From Pseudomonadaceae bacterium (GTDB taxonomy: Bacteria > Pseudomonadota > Gammaproteobacteria > Pseudomonadales > Pseudomonadaceae): DNA of 63,318 bases. The stretch is from assembly GCA_019747075.1 (NCBI GenBank), contig JAIERF010000115.1, forward strand, positions 1-63,318. The letters run 5' to 3'. The translations under genes and the position numbers were made by a program. The stretch's first letter is position 1; each line of letters opens with the position of its first letter. Positions 21,057-30,896 of this stretch are shown here, one piece after another. Under the pieces are notes generated by a model. The model worked only from the letters and a program-made list of their open reading frames with translations, was not told the DNA's origin and did no database searches.

Positions 21057-21256
21057 TCTACAGCGCTCATGGTCCTAAAGTTCGCGCCCGAACGCTCATG
21101 CTGGCAACGATCCATGCGGCTCAAGTACTGACGACGAGAGATCGATTTTCGATTCTCGGCGACAAGCCTTGGGAAGTAGGCGAACCAAAGTGGGGATACA
21201 GATACAGGCGTTCGCGGCGGCCTCACGGCGCGCCACCCCTTTACAAGCACCCTTAG
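21053..21256 (+). other. Candidate Arg-rich leader ORF upstream of speC (67 codons, TTG start overlapping the preceding stop)
   Basis: TTGA stop/start overlap with MAAIID*; ends 28 nt before the speC ATG; C-terminus WGYRYRRSRRPHGAPPLYKHP*. Confidence 0.3.
21132..21161 (+). other. Stem-loop in the speC leader
   Basis: CGaCGAGAgATCGattttCGATTCTCGgCG, 11 bp with one mismatch and one bulge. Confidence 0.55.
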
Positions 21257-21284
21257 CTTGCTTTGCCCATATGGAGCCCCCAGC

Positions 21285-22448
21285 ATGTCGATCAAGGTCG
21301 AAGACTACTACTCGCGCGAAACCTTTCAGAAAATGAAGGCGTTCGCCGACAAGCAAGAAACCCCGTTTGTGGTGATCGACACCTCGATCATCAGCCAGGC
21401 CTATGACGACCTGCGCGCCGGCTTCGAATTCGCCAAGGTTTACTACGCGGTCAAGGCCAACCCGGCCGTCGAGATCATCGACCTGCTCAAGGACAAAGGC
21501 TCCAACTTCGATATCGCTTCTATCTATGAGCTGGACAAGGTCATGGAGCGCGGTGTCGGCCCGGAGCGCATCAGCTACGGCAACACCATCAAGAAAGCCC
21601 GCGACATTCGTTACTTCTTCGAGAAGGGCGTGCGCCTGTTCGCCACCGATTCGGAAGCCGACCTGCGCAACATCGCCAAGGCCGCGCCGGGCTCGAAAGT
21701 CTATGTGCGCATCCTCACCGAAGGCTCGACCACCGCCGACTGGCCGTTGTCGCGCAAATTCGGCTGCCAGACCGACATGGCCATGGACCTGCTGATCCTC
21801 GCCCGCGACCTCGGCCTGGTGCCTTATGGCTTGTCGTTCCACGTCGGCTCGCAGCAGCGCGACATCTCGGTGTGGGACGCGGCGATTGCCAAGGTCAAGG
21901 TGATCTTCGAGCGCTTGAAAGAAGAAGACGGCATTGAGCTCAAACTGATCAACATGGGCGGCGGCTTCCCGGCCAACTACATCACCCGCACCAACAGCCT
22001 GGAAACCTACGCCGAGGAAATCATCCGCTTCCTCAAGGAAGACTTCGGCGATGACTTGCCGGAAATCATCCTCGAGCCGGGCCGCTCCTTGATCGCCAAC
22101 GCCGGCATCCTGGTCAGCGAAGTGGTGCTGGTCGCGCGTAAATCGCGTACCGCCGTGGAGCGCTGGGTGTATGTGGACGTGGGCAAGTTCAGTGGTTTGA
22201 TCGAAACCATGGACGAGTCGATCAAGTTCCCCATCTACACCGAGAAGAAGGGCGAGATGGAAGAAGTGGTGATCGCCGGTCCGACCTGCGACAGCGCCGA
22301 CATCATGTACGAGAACTATAAGTACGGCCTGCCGCTCAACCTGGCCATCGGTGACCGCCTGTACTGGCTGTCCACCGGCGCCTACACCACCAGCTACAGC
22401 GCGGTGGAATTCAATGGCTTCCCGCCGCTGAAGTCGTTCTACCTGTAA
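21285..22448 (+). CDS. speC: Ornithine (lysine/ornithine) decarboxylase, PLP-dependent
   Basis: VYYAVKANP PLP-lysine motif, GPTCDSADIMYE; group IV decarboxylase fold. Confidence 0.93.
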   Translation: MSIKVEDYYSRETFQKMKAFADKQETPFVVIDTSIISQAYDDLRAGFEFAKVYYAVKANPAVEIIDLLKDKGSNFDIASIYELDKVMERGVGPERISYGNTIKKARDIRYFFEKGVRLFATDSEADLRNIAKAAPGSKVYVRILTEGSTTADWPLSRKFGCQTDMAMDLLILARDLGLVPYGLSFHVGSQQRDISVWDAAIAKVKVIFERLKEEDGIELKLINMGGGFPANYITRTNSLETYAEEIIRFLKEDFGDDLPEIILEPGRSLIANAGILVSEVVLVARKSRTAVERWVYVDVGKFSGLIETMDESIKFPIYTEKKGEMEEVVIAGPTCDSADIMYENYKYGLPLNLAIGDRLYWLSTGAYTTSYSAVEFNGFPPLKSFYL

Positions 22449-22472
22449 CCACTGTTTCTCTCTGGTTGCGCC

Positions 22473-22498
22473 AAAAACCCCAGCTTGCTGGGGTTTTT
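22473..22498 (+). terminator. Rho-independent terminator after speC
   Basis: aaaaaCCCCAGcttgCTGGGGttttt. Confidence 0.95.
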
Positions 22499-22589
22499 GC
22501 TTTTTTGCGCCTGGCGAAAACCTGTGGACGCCTTGCTCGGCATTGAGCTGCGACGACGATCTGCCTGCGAATAGCATTATTTCTCAAAA

Positions 22590-22636
22590 GAGGATGATTC
22601 TTATTGCGCAAGTAAATGGTAATAATTATCATCCTC
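22590..22636. promoter_or_regulatory. Fur-box-like inverted repeat upstream of the TonB receptor
   Basis: GAGGATGATTCTTATT-N15-AATAATTATCATCCTC (14/16 inverted match); ggtaataattatcat matches Fur-box hexamers. Confidence 0.75.
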
Positions 22637-22732
22637 GCCGAATTGAACTTTTAGCGCTCTGCCATCGCACACTCGGCAACAGAAACCTGAGGTGCGGCAG
22701 AGATGCTCATTTGCTCTCACTGGGGAAAATAT

Positions 22733-25033
22733 ATGTCCATTCACAGCCGCAAACATCACAAGACCTGCCACCTCGCGACCCTGATCGCCGCCGCCATTCC
22801 GTCCATGTCCATGGCCGCCCAGGAGGACGCCAGCCAGGCGCAGCTGAACCTGCCCGGCACCAGCGTGACCTCCACCGCCGAGCGCGAAGTGCCGTACAAG
22901 GCCAAGCGCAGTGCCAACGCCAAGATGACCGAGGATCTGCTGAATACGCCAAAAACCGTGCAGGTGATCAAGAAGGAAGTGCTGCGCGAGCAGGGCGCCA
23001 ACAGCCTGATGGAAGCCCTGCGCAACACCCCTGGCATCACCATGCAGCTGGGCGAGAACGGTAATACCTCGGCCGGCGACACCTTTATGATGCGCGGCTT
23101 CTCCACCCAGAACTCGACCTTTGTCGACGGTGTTCGCGACCTCGGCGCGGTCAGCCGCGACGTGTTCAACCTTGAGCAGGTGGAAGTGGTCAAGGGCGCG
23201 GCCGGCTCCGATATCGGCCGCGGCGCCTCGTCGGGCTATATCAACCTGGTGTCCAAGCTGCCGACCCTGGAAGACGCGATCAGCGGCACCCTCGGCTATG
23301 GCACAGCGGACAAGAGCAACCTGACCGCCGACATCAACCAGAGCATGAGTGACAACTCGGCCCTGCGCCTGAACCTGATGCGCCGCGACGGTGGCGTCGA
23401 CGGCCGTGACACCGTGGAAAACAGCAGCTACGGCGTGGCTCCGGCGCTGGCCTTTGGCCTGGAGACCGATACCCGTCTGTACCTGTACTCCCAGCATGTG
23501 CGGCAGAACAACATCCCTGACGGCGGTATCTCGACCATCGGCATGGACGGTTTCTACAATGCCGATGCCCGTCTGAATGCCGGCGCCGAGGTGGACAACG
23601 ACAACTTCTACGGCAGCAAAAGCGACTACGAAGATGTCGAAGCTGACATGTTCACCGTCAAATTCGAGCACGACCTCAATGACGTGACCACGCTGCGCAA
23701 CACTTCGCGCATCGGCAAAACCACCACCGATCGTATCCTCACTGGCATCAACACCCTCTCGGCTAACAACTCGAGCAACCCGGCCAACTGGACCGTGACC
23801 CGTTCGCGCCAGCTGACTGACCAGGAAAACGAGATCGCCGCCAACCAGACCAACCTGAATACTGAATTCTTCACCTTTGGCCTGCGCAACACTCTGGCCA
23901 CCGGTGTGGAGTTTATGCGCGAAAGCCAGCGCACCGAGTCGGGCGCCACGGCGAACCAGGTCATCGATGGCGTGACCTATGTGGCCGTTGCCGTGCCCAA
24001 TGCCAACCTCTATGACCCCAATGCCTATGACGTGATGGGCAAGCCCTACAAATCGGGCGTATACAGCGATGGCACCACCGATACCGCCGCCTTCTATGCC
24101 TTCGATACCCTGCATCTGGACGAGCAATGGTCGGTCAATGCCGGCGTGCGTTTTGAGCACTACCGGACCGACAGCAAGGGTGCTTCGCTGGTGTCCATCA
24201 CCAGCACCTCGGCAACCAACGATTACCTGCTGACGCCGTACGACCTGGACAGCTCGGATGACCTGACCAGCTGGAACACCGGTGTGGTGTTCAAACCGCT
24301 GGAAAACGGCAGCATCTACCTGTCCTACGCCAACTCCCTGACCCCGCCGGGCAGCGCCAACTTTGCCTTGTCGACGTCCGAGTCCAGCGACAGCCAGCCG
24401 AACCTGGACCCGCAGGAAACCGAACACGTCGAGCTGGGCACCAAGTGGGATCTGTTGGATGACCGCCTCAACCTGACCGCCGCCGTGTACCGCACCGAGA
24501 ACACCAATCAGGTGTCCTACGATGCCCTGAGCGACAGCTATCAGCAGGACGGCAAGATCCGCGTCACCGGTGTCGAGTTGGGCATGGTTGGGCAGATCAC
24601 CAACTTCTGGCAGGTCTCGGCCGGCATCGCCAGCATGGACACCGAGCAGCTTGATCAAGCCAGCCACAACGCCACCACTGGCGTGACCACCGAGAACAGC
24701 GGTGTGCGCTGGTCGCCAGACCTCACTGCCACCCTGTGGACCTCCTACACCCTGGGCGACTTCACCCTCGGTGGCGGGGCGCGCTATGTCGGTGACCAGG
24801 ACCGTCTGATCGCCGAGGGGGCTGATCGCAGCACCACCAACATGCCGGAAATCCCGTCCTACTGGGTTGCCGACGCCATGGCGGCCTACCGGATCAACGA
24901 GAACGTCAACCTGCGCCTGAACGTCTACAACCTGTTTGACGAGGAGTACATCGCGACCCTCAACAACAGCGGTGCCCGTGCCGTATTGGGTACGCCGCGC
25001 TCGGCCATGTTGACCACCGAGTTCGATTTCTAA
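22733..25033 (+). CDS. piuA: TonB-dependent siderophore receptor, PiuA/Fiu-like
   Basis: Plug-domain LLNTPKTVQVIKKEVL, FMMRGFSTQNSTFVDGVRDLG; C-terminal aromatic FDF; precedes piuC/piuB-like genes. Confidence 0.85.
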   Translation: MSIHSRKHHKTCHLATLIAAAIPSMSMAAQEDASQAQLNLPGTSVTSTAEREVPYKAKRSANAKMTEDLLNTPKTVQVIKKEVLREQGANSLMEALRNTPGITMQLGENGNTSAGDTFMMRGFSTQNSTFVDGVRDLGAVSRDVFNLEQVEVVKGAAGSDIGRGASSGYINLVSKLPTLEDAISGTLGYGTADKSNLTADINQSMSDNSALRLNLMRRDGGVDGRDTVENSSYGVAPALAFGLETDTRLYLYSQHVRQNNIPDGGISTIGMDGFYNADARLNAGAEVDNDNFYGSKSDYEDVEADMFTVKFEHDLNDVTTLRNTSRIGKTTTDRILTGINTLSANNSSNPANWTVTRSRQLTDQENEIAANQTNLNTEFFTFGLRNTLATGVEFMRESQRTESGATANQVIDGVTYVAVAVPNANLYDPNAYDVMGKPYKSGVYSDGTTDTAAFYAFDTLHLDEQWSVNAGVRFEHYRTDSKGASLVSITSTSATNDYLLTPYDLDSSDDLTSWNTGVVFKPLENGSIYLSYANSLTPPGSANFALSTSESSDSQPNLDPQETEHVELGTKWDLLDDRLNLTAAVYRTENTNQVSYDALSDSYQQDGKIRVTGVELGMVGQITNFWQVSAGIASMDTEQLDQASHNATTGVTTENSGVRWSPDLTATLWTSYTLGDFTLGGGARYVGDQDRLIAEGADRSTTNMPEIPSYWVADAMAAYRINENVNLRLNVYNLFDEEYIATLNNSGARAVLGTPRSAMLTTEFDF

Positions 25034-25052
25034 ACCGCCTACCTGCAACCCT

Positions 25053-25077
25053 GAAGCCTGCGTTCTGCGCGGGCTTC
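25053..25077 (+). terminator. Intercistronic hairpin, possible attenuator, after the TonB receptor
   Basis: GAAGCCTGCGttctgCGCGGGCTTC followed by ttgcgtt. Confidence 0.5.
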
Positions 25078-25104
25078 TTGCGTTGTGACGAAGAGGACGC
25101 CTTG

Positions 25105-25782
25105 ATGTTGCTGCATATCCCGCAGGTGCTGAGCAAAGCCGACGTTGCGACCTTGCGCGCCGAACTGGCGGCCCATAACTGGGTCGATGGCGCGCAGACC
25201 TCTGGTGCCCAGGCCGCCAGTCTCAAACACAATCTGCAATTCCCCGCTGCATCGCCGGCGTTTGCCGGTTTGTCGCAACGGGTCGCCGATGCCCTGGCGC
25301 GGCACCCGTTGTTTGTCTCGGCGGTGCTGCCGCGGCACATGCTGCCGCCCATGTTCAACTGCTACCAGGGCGGCGGCCTGTACGGCAATCATGTCGACAA
25401 CGCTCTGCAACGTGACCGCTTCAGCGGCCTGCAGGTGCGCACCGATGTCTCGACCACGGTGTTTCTCAGCGAGCCGGAGGAATATGAGGGCGGTGAGCTG
25501 ATCGTCGAAGACACCTACGGCGAGCACGAGGTCAAGCTGGCCGCCGGCGACGCCATTGTCTATCCGGCCACCAGCCTGCACCGGGTCGAGCCGGTCACGG
25601 CCGGCGCACGCATCGCCGCGTTCCTCTGGACCCAGAGCTGGGTGCGCGACGCTTGGCAACGCAAGCTGCTGTTCGATCTGGACATGAATATTCTCAAGCT
25701 GCGCGGCCAGTTGGGCGACAGCGAAGAAGTGCTCGGCCTGACCAGCACCTATCACAACCTGCTGCGCCAGTGGGGCGAGTGA
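25105..25782 (+). CDS. piuC: Fe(II)/2-oxoglutarate-dependent hydroxylase, PiuC/YbiX family
   Basis: YGNHVDNALQ (HxD), GELIVEDTYGEHEVKLAAGDAIVYPATSLHRVEPVT. Confidence 0.9.
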   Translation: MLLHIPQVLSKADVATLRAELAAHNWVDGAQTSGAQAASLKHNLQFPAASPAFAGLSQRVADALARHPLFVSAVLPRHMLPPMFNCYQGGGLYGNHVDNALQRDRFSGLQVRTDVSTTVFLSEPEEYEGGELIVEDTYGEHEVKLAAGDAIVYPATSLHRVEPVTAGARIAAFLWTQSWVRDAWQRKLLFDLDMNILKLRGQLGDSEEVLGLTSTYHNLLRQWGE

Positions 25783-25784
25783 AC

Positions 25785-26891
25785 ATGACCCTGCTACCGC
25801 CCCTCGATGTGATTACCGCCGATCTGGTGGCGGCTTGCGATTACCAGCGACATGCCCTGCAGCGCCTGGATGCCAATGCCCTGGCTTACCTGCAAGGCGG
25901 CGCGGCGGATGAGCTGACCTGCCAGGCCAACCTGAACGTCTGGCAGGACTGGGCGCTGCTGCCGCGTCTGCTGCGCGATCTGCGCGGCGGTCATACCCGT
26001 TGTCAGCTGCTGGGCGATACCCTGCAGCACCCGATCCTGCTGGCGCCGGTGGCCTATCAGCAGTTGTTTCATCCGGAGGGTGAGCGGGCCATGGCCCTGG
26101 CCGCCGGGGTGATGGGCGGCGCGGCGGTGCTCAGTTCCTATGCCTCGACGGCGCTGGAGGAGGTGGCCGAGGCGGGTAATGGGCCGCTGTGGTTTCAGCT
26201 GTATTGGCAAGGCGATGGCCCGCGCACCCTGGCGTTGGCCGAGCGCGCCGCCGCAGCTGGCTACAAGGCCCTGGTGCTGACAGTGGACGCGCCGGTGGCC
26301 GGTATTCGCAACCGCGAGCAACGGGCTGGCTTTCAACTGCCCGCCGGGATTGCCGCGGTGAATATTGAGGCGCCGCCCGTATTGCCGGAGCTACCTGTCG
26401 GTGGCAGTGCGGTGTTCGATGGCCTGCTGGCGCTGGCGCCGCACTGGGCCGACGTGGCCTGGTTGTGTCAGCACAGCCGGCTGCCGGTGCTGCTCAAGGG
26501 CATCCTGCATCCCCAGGACGCGCAGCTGGCCATGCAGGCCGGCGCCGCCGGGGTGATCGTCTCCAATCACGGCGGCCGAGTGCTGGACAGCCAGTTGCCG
26601 GCCGTGAAGATGCTCCCGGCCATTCGCCGGGCCGTAGGTCCAGACGCCCTGCTGTTGGTGGACGGCGGCATTCGCCGTGGCACTGATGTGCTCAAGGCCA
26701 TCGCTCTGGGTGCGGATGCAGTGCTGATCGGCCGGCCCTATATCCACGCCCTGACCACGGCCGGCGCCTTGGGCGTAGCGCACCTGCTCAAGCTGCTGCG
26801 TGAGGAGCTGGAAGTGGCCATGGCGTTGTGTGGTTGTCGCGAGCTGGCGGACATCACCGCCGAACTGTTGCTGCCGGCGCACGCGCGCTGA
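25785..26891 (+). CDS. FMN-dependent alpha-hydroxy-acid oxidizing protein
   Basis: ALAYLQGGAADELT, LLAPVAYQQLFHPEGE, VSNHGGRVLD, LLVDGGIRRGTDVLKAIALGADAVLIGRP. Confidence 0.92.
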   Translation: MTLLPPLDVITADLVAACDYQRHALQRLDANALAYLQGGAADELTCQANLNVWQDWALLPRLLRDLRGGHTRCQLLGDTLQHPILLAPVAYQQLFHPEGERAMALAAGVMGGAAVLSSYASTALEEVAEAGNGPLWFQLYWQGDGPRTLALAERAAAAGYKALVLTVDAPVAGIRNREQRAGFQLPAGIAAVNIEAPPVLPELPVGGSAVFDGLLALAPHWADVAWLCQHSRLPVLLKGILHPQDAQLAMQAGAAGVIVSNHGGRVLDSQLPAVKMLPAIRRAVGPDALLLVDGGIRRGTDVLKAIALGADAVLIGRPYIHALTTAGALGVAHLLKLLREELEVAMALCGCRELADITAELLLPAHAR

Positions 26892-26925
26892 GCGGGCGAA
26901 GGTAAAGGCTGGGTAAACCTGCATT

Positions 26926-26945
26926 GAATGCAAATGCTTCGCATC
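26926..26945. promoter_or_regulatory. Weak Fur-box-like palindrome upstream of the piuB-like gene
   Basis: GAATGCAAATGCTTCGCATC, imperfect dyad. Confidence 0.4.
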
Positions 26946-26993
26946 TAGACTGTGCTCCGCTCCGGGCATGGCCCACTGACCAAGGTGTTTTTC

Positions 26994-29366
26994 GTGTTCA
27001 AGAAAGTCCTGTTTCAATTGCACTGGTTTTTCGGCATCAGTGCCGGCCTGGTGCTGGCCCTGATGGGCGCGACTGGCGCGCTGTACGCCTTCGAAGGCGA
27101 GATCATGACCGCCCTCAACCCCGAAGTGCTGCGGGTCGAGGTGCGTGAGTCGGGCATCCTGGCGCCGGCCGAGTTGGTTAGCAAAATCGAGGCTGCGGCC
27201 GGCCAGACGGTCAGCGGTCTGTGGGTTGATACCCAGGCCGACAGCGCTGCGCGGGTGTTCTTCACCCCAAAACCTGGTGAACGGCGTGGGCCGATGCGCT
27301 TTTTCGACCCCTACAGCGGTGAGCTGCTGGCCGAGCCCAGCGGCAAGGCCTTCTTCGACCTGATGCTGCAGCTGCACCGCTTCCTGGCCATGGGCGAGAC
27401 GGGCAAGCAGATCACCGCCGCCAGCACCCTGGCGCTGGTGTTCTTCTGTCTCTCCGGCCTGTACCTGCGCTGGCCGCGTCAGGCGCTGAACTGGCGCGCC
27501 TGGCTGACCCTCGACTGGGCGAAAAAAGGCCGCGCCTTCAACTGGGATCTGCATGCGGTGGCCGGCACCTGGTGCCTGGCGTTCTACCTGTGCGCCAGTC
27601 TCACTGGTTTGTATTGGTCCTATGGCTGGTACCGCGACGGCATGACTCAATTGCTCAGTGACGCCCCTTCCGGTCAGCAGGGCGGCAAGCCGGGCGAGCG
27701 CCGTGGTCGTCCGGGTGATGCGCCCCAGGGGCCGCCACCGAGCGTCGACTACCACGCCCTCTGGAGCAGCCTGCAATCAGCCGCCGGGCCGCAGTTGGTG
27801 GCCTGGAACCTGCGCCTGCCTCCGGTGGCTGGCCAGCCGGCCACGGTGTTCTACCTGCTCAAAGATGCCGACCATCCGCGTGCCCTCAATCAGTTGGTAC
27901 TCGATCCGCTGAGCGGCCAGGTGCAGCGCCATGAGCGCTATGCCGACAAGCCTCTCGGCGCTCAGTTGCTCGCCAGTGTCTATGCCCTGCACGTGGGCGA
28001 ATACTTCGGTTTGGTCGGGCGCATTCTGATGGCCCTGGCCAGCCTGAGCATGCCGCTGTTCGCCATCACTGGCTGGCTGCTGTACCTCGATCGTCGGCGC
28101 AAGACGCGCGCGATCAAGCAGGCTCGCGGTGCCCTGGGCACATCGGCTGCGGGTCAGCATTGGCTGGTGGGTTTTGCCAGCCAGAGCGGCTTGGCGGAAC
28201 AACTGGCCTGGCGCACGGCCGGGCAGTTGCAGGCCGCCGGCATCGCGGTGCAGGTGCAGCCGTTAGCGCGGGTGGATGCCCAGGCGCTGCGCCAGGCCAG
28301 CCGCGCCCTGTTTGTGGTCAGCACCTTCGGTGACGGTGAGGCGCCGGACAGCGCCCGTGGTTTTGAACGCAGTCTGCTGGGGCGCGAGCTGGCCCTGGCG
28401 GACCTGAGCTACGCCGTACTGGCCCTCGGTGATCGCCAGTATCAACAGTTCTGTGGTTTTGCTCGGCGCTTGCATGGCTGGTTGCAACAGCAGGGCGCCA
28501 ACAGCCTGTTCAGCCCGGTGGAAGTGGACAACGGCGACGTCGTCGCGCTGGCGCACTGGCAGCAGCAACTCAGCGGTTTAACGGGGGCGCCGCCGCAAGC
28601 CATGGCTGAGCAGCCGTTTGGCGAGTGGCGCTTGCTCGACCGCCAATGCCTGAACCCCGGCAGCAGCGGCGCGCCGACCTTTCTCCTGCGCCTACAGCCG
28701 CCGACCGCCGTCGACTGGCAGGCCGGCGACCTGCTCGAAGTGCTGCCGGGCAACCACGCCGAGGCGGCCGTGCGCGAGTATTCGATCGCCTCGCTGCTCG
28801 CTGATGGGGTACTGGAGTTGCTGGTGCGCCAGGAGCGTCACCCAGACGGCAGCCTGGGCCTGGGTTCCGGTTGGCTGACGGCCGGTGCCGCGCTGCAGCA
28901 ACCGCTGCTGGCACGCCTGCGGCGGAACTCCGGCTTCCATGCACCTGAGGCAGATTGCCCGCTGATCCTGATCGGCAATGGCACCGGCCTGGCCGGCCTG
29001 CGCAGCCTGCTCAAACAGCGCATCGGCGCCGGGCAGTCGCGCAACTGGCTGTTGTTCGGTGAGCGCAATGCCGCTCACGACTTCTACTGCCGTGAGGAGC
29101 TGGACAGCTGGCTGGCCAGTGGTGAGCTGGCGCGCCTGGACCTGGCGTTTTCCCGCGATCAGGCCGCCAAGGTGTATGTGCAGGATCGCCTGCGTATGGC
29201 CGCCGAACACCTGCGCAGTTGGGTCGCCGAAGGCGCAGCAATCTACGTCTGCGGCAGCCTCGATGGCATGGCCAGCGGTGTGGATGCGGTGTTGCGCGAG
29301 GTGCTGGGCGATGCTCGGGTTGAGGCGCTGATAGAAGAAGGTCGCTACCGGCGCGATGTTTACTGA
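26994..29366 (+). CDS. piuB: PepSY-TM / sulfite reductase flavoprotein-like iron reductase (PiuB-like)
   Basis: N-terminal PepSY_TM ([28 protein letters not shown]), flavodoxin domain, C-terminal FNR/NAD domain; start (GTG 26994) uncertain. Confidence 0.85.
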   Translation: MFKKVLFQLHWFFGISAGLVLALMGATGALYAFEGEIMTALNPEVLRVEVRESGILAPAELVSKIEAAAGQTVSGLWVDTQADSAARVFFTPKPGERRGPMRFFDPYSGELLAEPSGKAFFDLMLQLHRFLAMGETGKQITAASTLALVFFCLSGLYLRWPRQALNWRAWLTLDWAKKGRAFNWDLHAVAGTWCLAFYLCASLTGLYWSYGWYRDGMTQLLSDAPSGQQGGKPGERRGRPGDAPQGPPPSVDYHALWSSLQSAAGPQLVAWNLRLPPVAGQPATVFYLLKDADHPRALNQLVLDPLSGQVQRHERYADKPLGAQLLASVYALHVGEYFGLVGRILMALASLSMPLFAITGWLLYLDRRRKTRAIKQARGALGTSAAGQHWLVGFASQSGLAEQLAWRTAGQLQAAGIAVQVQPLARVDAQALRQASRALFVVSTFGDGEAPDSARGFERSLLGRELALADLSYAVLALGDRQYQQFCGFARRLHGWLQQQGANSLFSPVEVDNGDVVALAHWQQQLSGLTGAPPQAMAEQPFGEWRLLDRQCLNPGSSGAPTFLLRLQPPTAVDWQAGDLLEVLPGNHAEAAVREYSIASLLADGVLELLVRQERHPDGSLGLGSGWLTAGAALQQPLLARLRRNSGFHAPEADCPLILIGNGTGLAGLRSLLKQRIGAGQSRNWLLFGERNAAHDFYCREELDSWLASGELARLDLAFSRDQAAKVYVQDRLRMAAEHLRSWVAEGAAIYVCGSLDGMASGVDAVLREVLGDARVEALIEEGRYRRDVY

Positions 29367-29380
29367 GTGAGCATCGCTGT

Positions 29381-29423
29381 CCAACGTCCCTCGTTCGGCG
29401 TGCATTTCGGCTAGGGGCGTTGG
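29381..29423 (+). terminator. Intergenic hairpin between the piuB-like gene and pxpA
   Basis: CCAACGTCCCT...AGGGGCGTTGG 11-bp stem including one G-U; no strong U-tract. Confidence 0.45.
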
Positions 29424-29478
29424 GCATTTATCCGGCCTGGCGCTTCCCGGCTTGGCGTTGCCCCACTAAGCTTGGCGG

Positions 29479-30222
29479 ATGAACAGAATCCTCTTGAATT
29501 GCGACATGGGCGAAAGCTTTGGCGCCTGGCAGATGGGCGACGATGCCCATGCCATGCCGCTGGTGGATCAGGCCAACCTGGCCTGCGGTTTTCATGCTGG
29601 CGACCCGCTGACCATCCAGCGCAGCGTGGCCTTGGCCGTGCGCCATGGGGTGAGCATCGGCGCCCATCCGGCCTATCCCGATCTGCAAGGCTTCGGCCGC
29701 CGCCATCTGGCGTGTTCGGCTGAGGAGGTGCAGGCGCTGGTGCTTTATCAGCTCGGTGCGCTGGATGCTTTTTGCCGCGCGGCCGGCACCCAGCTGGCGT
29801 ACGTCAAACCCCATGGCGCCCTGTACAACGACCTGCTGCGTAGCGACGAGCTGTTCGAGGCTGTGCTGGCGGCCTGTGCTCGCTATCGGCCGGGCTTGCC
29901 GCTGATGGTTCTGGCGCTGGCCGACAATCGCCGCGAACAGCGACTGGCGGCGGCGGCCGGGGTGCCGCTGTTGTTCGAAGCCTTTGCTGACCGGGCCTAC
30001 CAGGCCGATGGCCAGCTGGTGTCGCGGCGTTTGGCGGGCGCGGTGTATCAGCACAGTGAGCAGATTCTCAGTCAGGCCCTGGCGATTGCCGCCGGCCAGG
30101 CGTTTGCCGATATTGATGGTCGGCCCGTACAGCTGCGTGCCGACAGCCTCTGTGTGCACGGCGACAATCCCGAGTCGCTGGCGGTGCTGCGGCGCCTGCG
30201 CGCCCTGCTGGATGCGCAGTGA
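29479..30222 (+). CDS. pxpA: 5-oxoprolinase subunit PxpA (LamB/YcsF)
   Basis: [38 protein letters not shown]. Confidence 0.96.
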   Translation: MNRILLNCDMGESFGAWQMGDDAHAMPLVDQANLACGFHAGDPLTIQRSVALAVRHGVSIGAHPAYPDLQGFGRRHLACSAEEVQALVLYQLGALDAFCRAAGTQLAYVKPHGALYNDLLRSDELFEAVLAACARYRPGLPLMVLALADNRREQRLAAAAGVPLLFEAFADRAYQADGQLVSRRLAGAVYQHSEQILSQALAIAAGQAFADIDGRPVQLRADSLCVHGDNPESLAVLRRLRALLDAQ

Positions 30223-30896
30223 TCCGTATCGAGCCGGCCGGCGCCGAGGCGCTGCTGCTGGTGCTGGCCGAACAGCCGGATGCCGAACTGCCGCAACGCA
30301 TCGCCCGCCTGGCTGAGCGTATCGCTCAGCAGTTGGGGCCGGTGCTGGTCGACTTGGTGCCGGCCTGGACCAGCCTGCTGGTGCATTACGACCTGTTGCG
30401 CATCAGCCATCCGCAGTTGGTGCAGCAGCTCACACCCTTGCTGGAAGCCTGGTTAGCCGAGGCGCCGCAGTTCGCGCCGGCGCCTTTGCTGGAGCTGCCG
30501 ATCTGGTATGCCGGCGAGGACCTGGCCACCGTTGCCGCGGCGTGCGAGCTGAGCGTGAGTGAGGTGATCGCCTTGCACAGTGGCGTCGAATACCGAGTCG
30601 GCGCCATCGGTTTTGCTCCGGGCTTTGCTTACCTGAGTGAGTTGGATGGGCGCCTGGCATTGCCCCGCCGTAGCACCCCACGCACCCACGTGCCGGCTGG
30701 CAGTCTGGCGATTGCCGAGCGGCAAACGGCGATCTATCCGCAGGCTTCGCCCGGCGGTTGGCATCTGCTCGGGCGTTGTCCGTGGTCGTTGTTTGACTGG
30801 CAGGCCGCCCAGCCATGCCGCTTGGCGCTGGGTGATCGGGTGCGATTTGTCACCATCGATCAGCACACCTATCTGGCCGAGGGCGGCGCGCCATGA
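30219..30896 (+). CDS. pxpB: 5-oxoprolinase subunit PxpB
   Basis: 4-nt overlap with pxp[52 protein letters not shown]. Confidence 0.95.
   Translation: MIRIEPAGAEALLLVLAEQPDAELPQRIARLAERIAQQLGPVLVDLVPAWTSLLVHYDLLRISHPQLVQQLTPLLEAWLAEAPQFAPAPLLELPIWYAGEDLATVAAACELSVSEVIALHSGVEYRVGAIGFAPGFAYLSELDGRLALPRRSTPRTHVPAGSLAIAERQTAIYPQASPGGWHLLGRCPWSLFDWQAAQPCRLALGDRVRFVTIDQHTYLAEGGAP

Noticed and set aside
21096-21256. Annotating the 52-aa ATG version of the speC leader ORF as a firm CDS
   Set aside because: No Shine-Dalgarno before ATG 21098 and codon usage atypical; kept only as a leader candidate.
22601-25048. 815-aa minus-strand ORF antisense to the TonB receptor
   Set aside because: Low-complexity G/V/H/Q-rich translation typical of the antisense frame of a GC-rich gene; the plus strand encodes a clear receptor.
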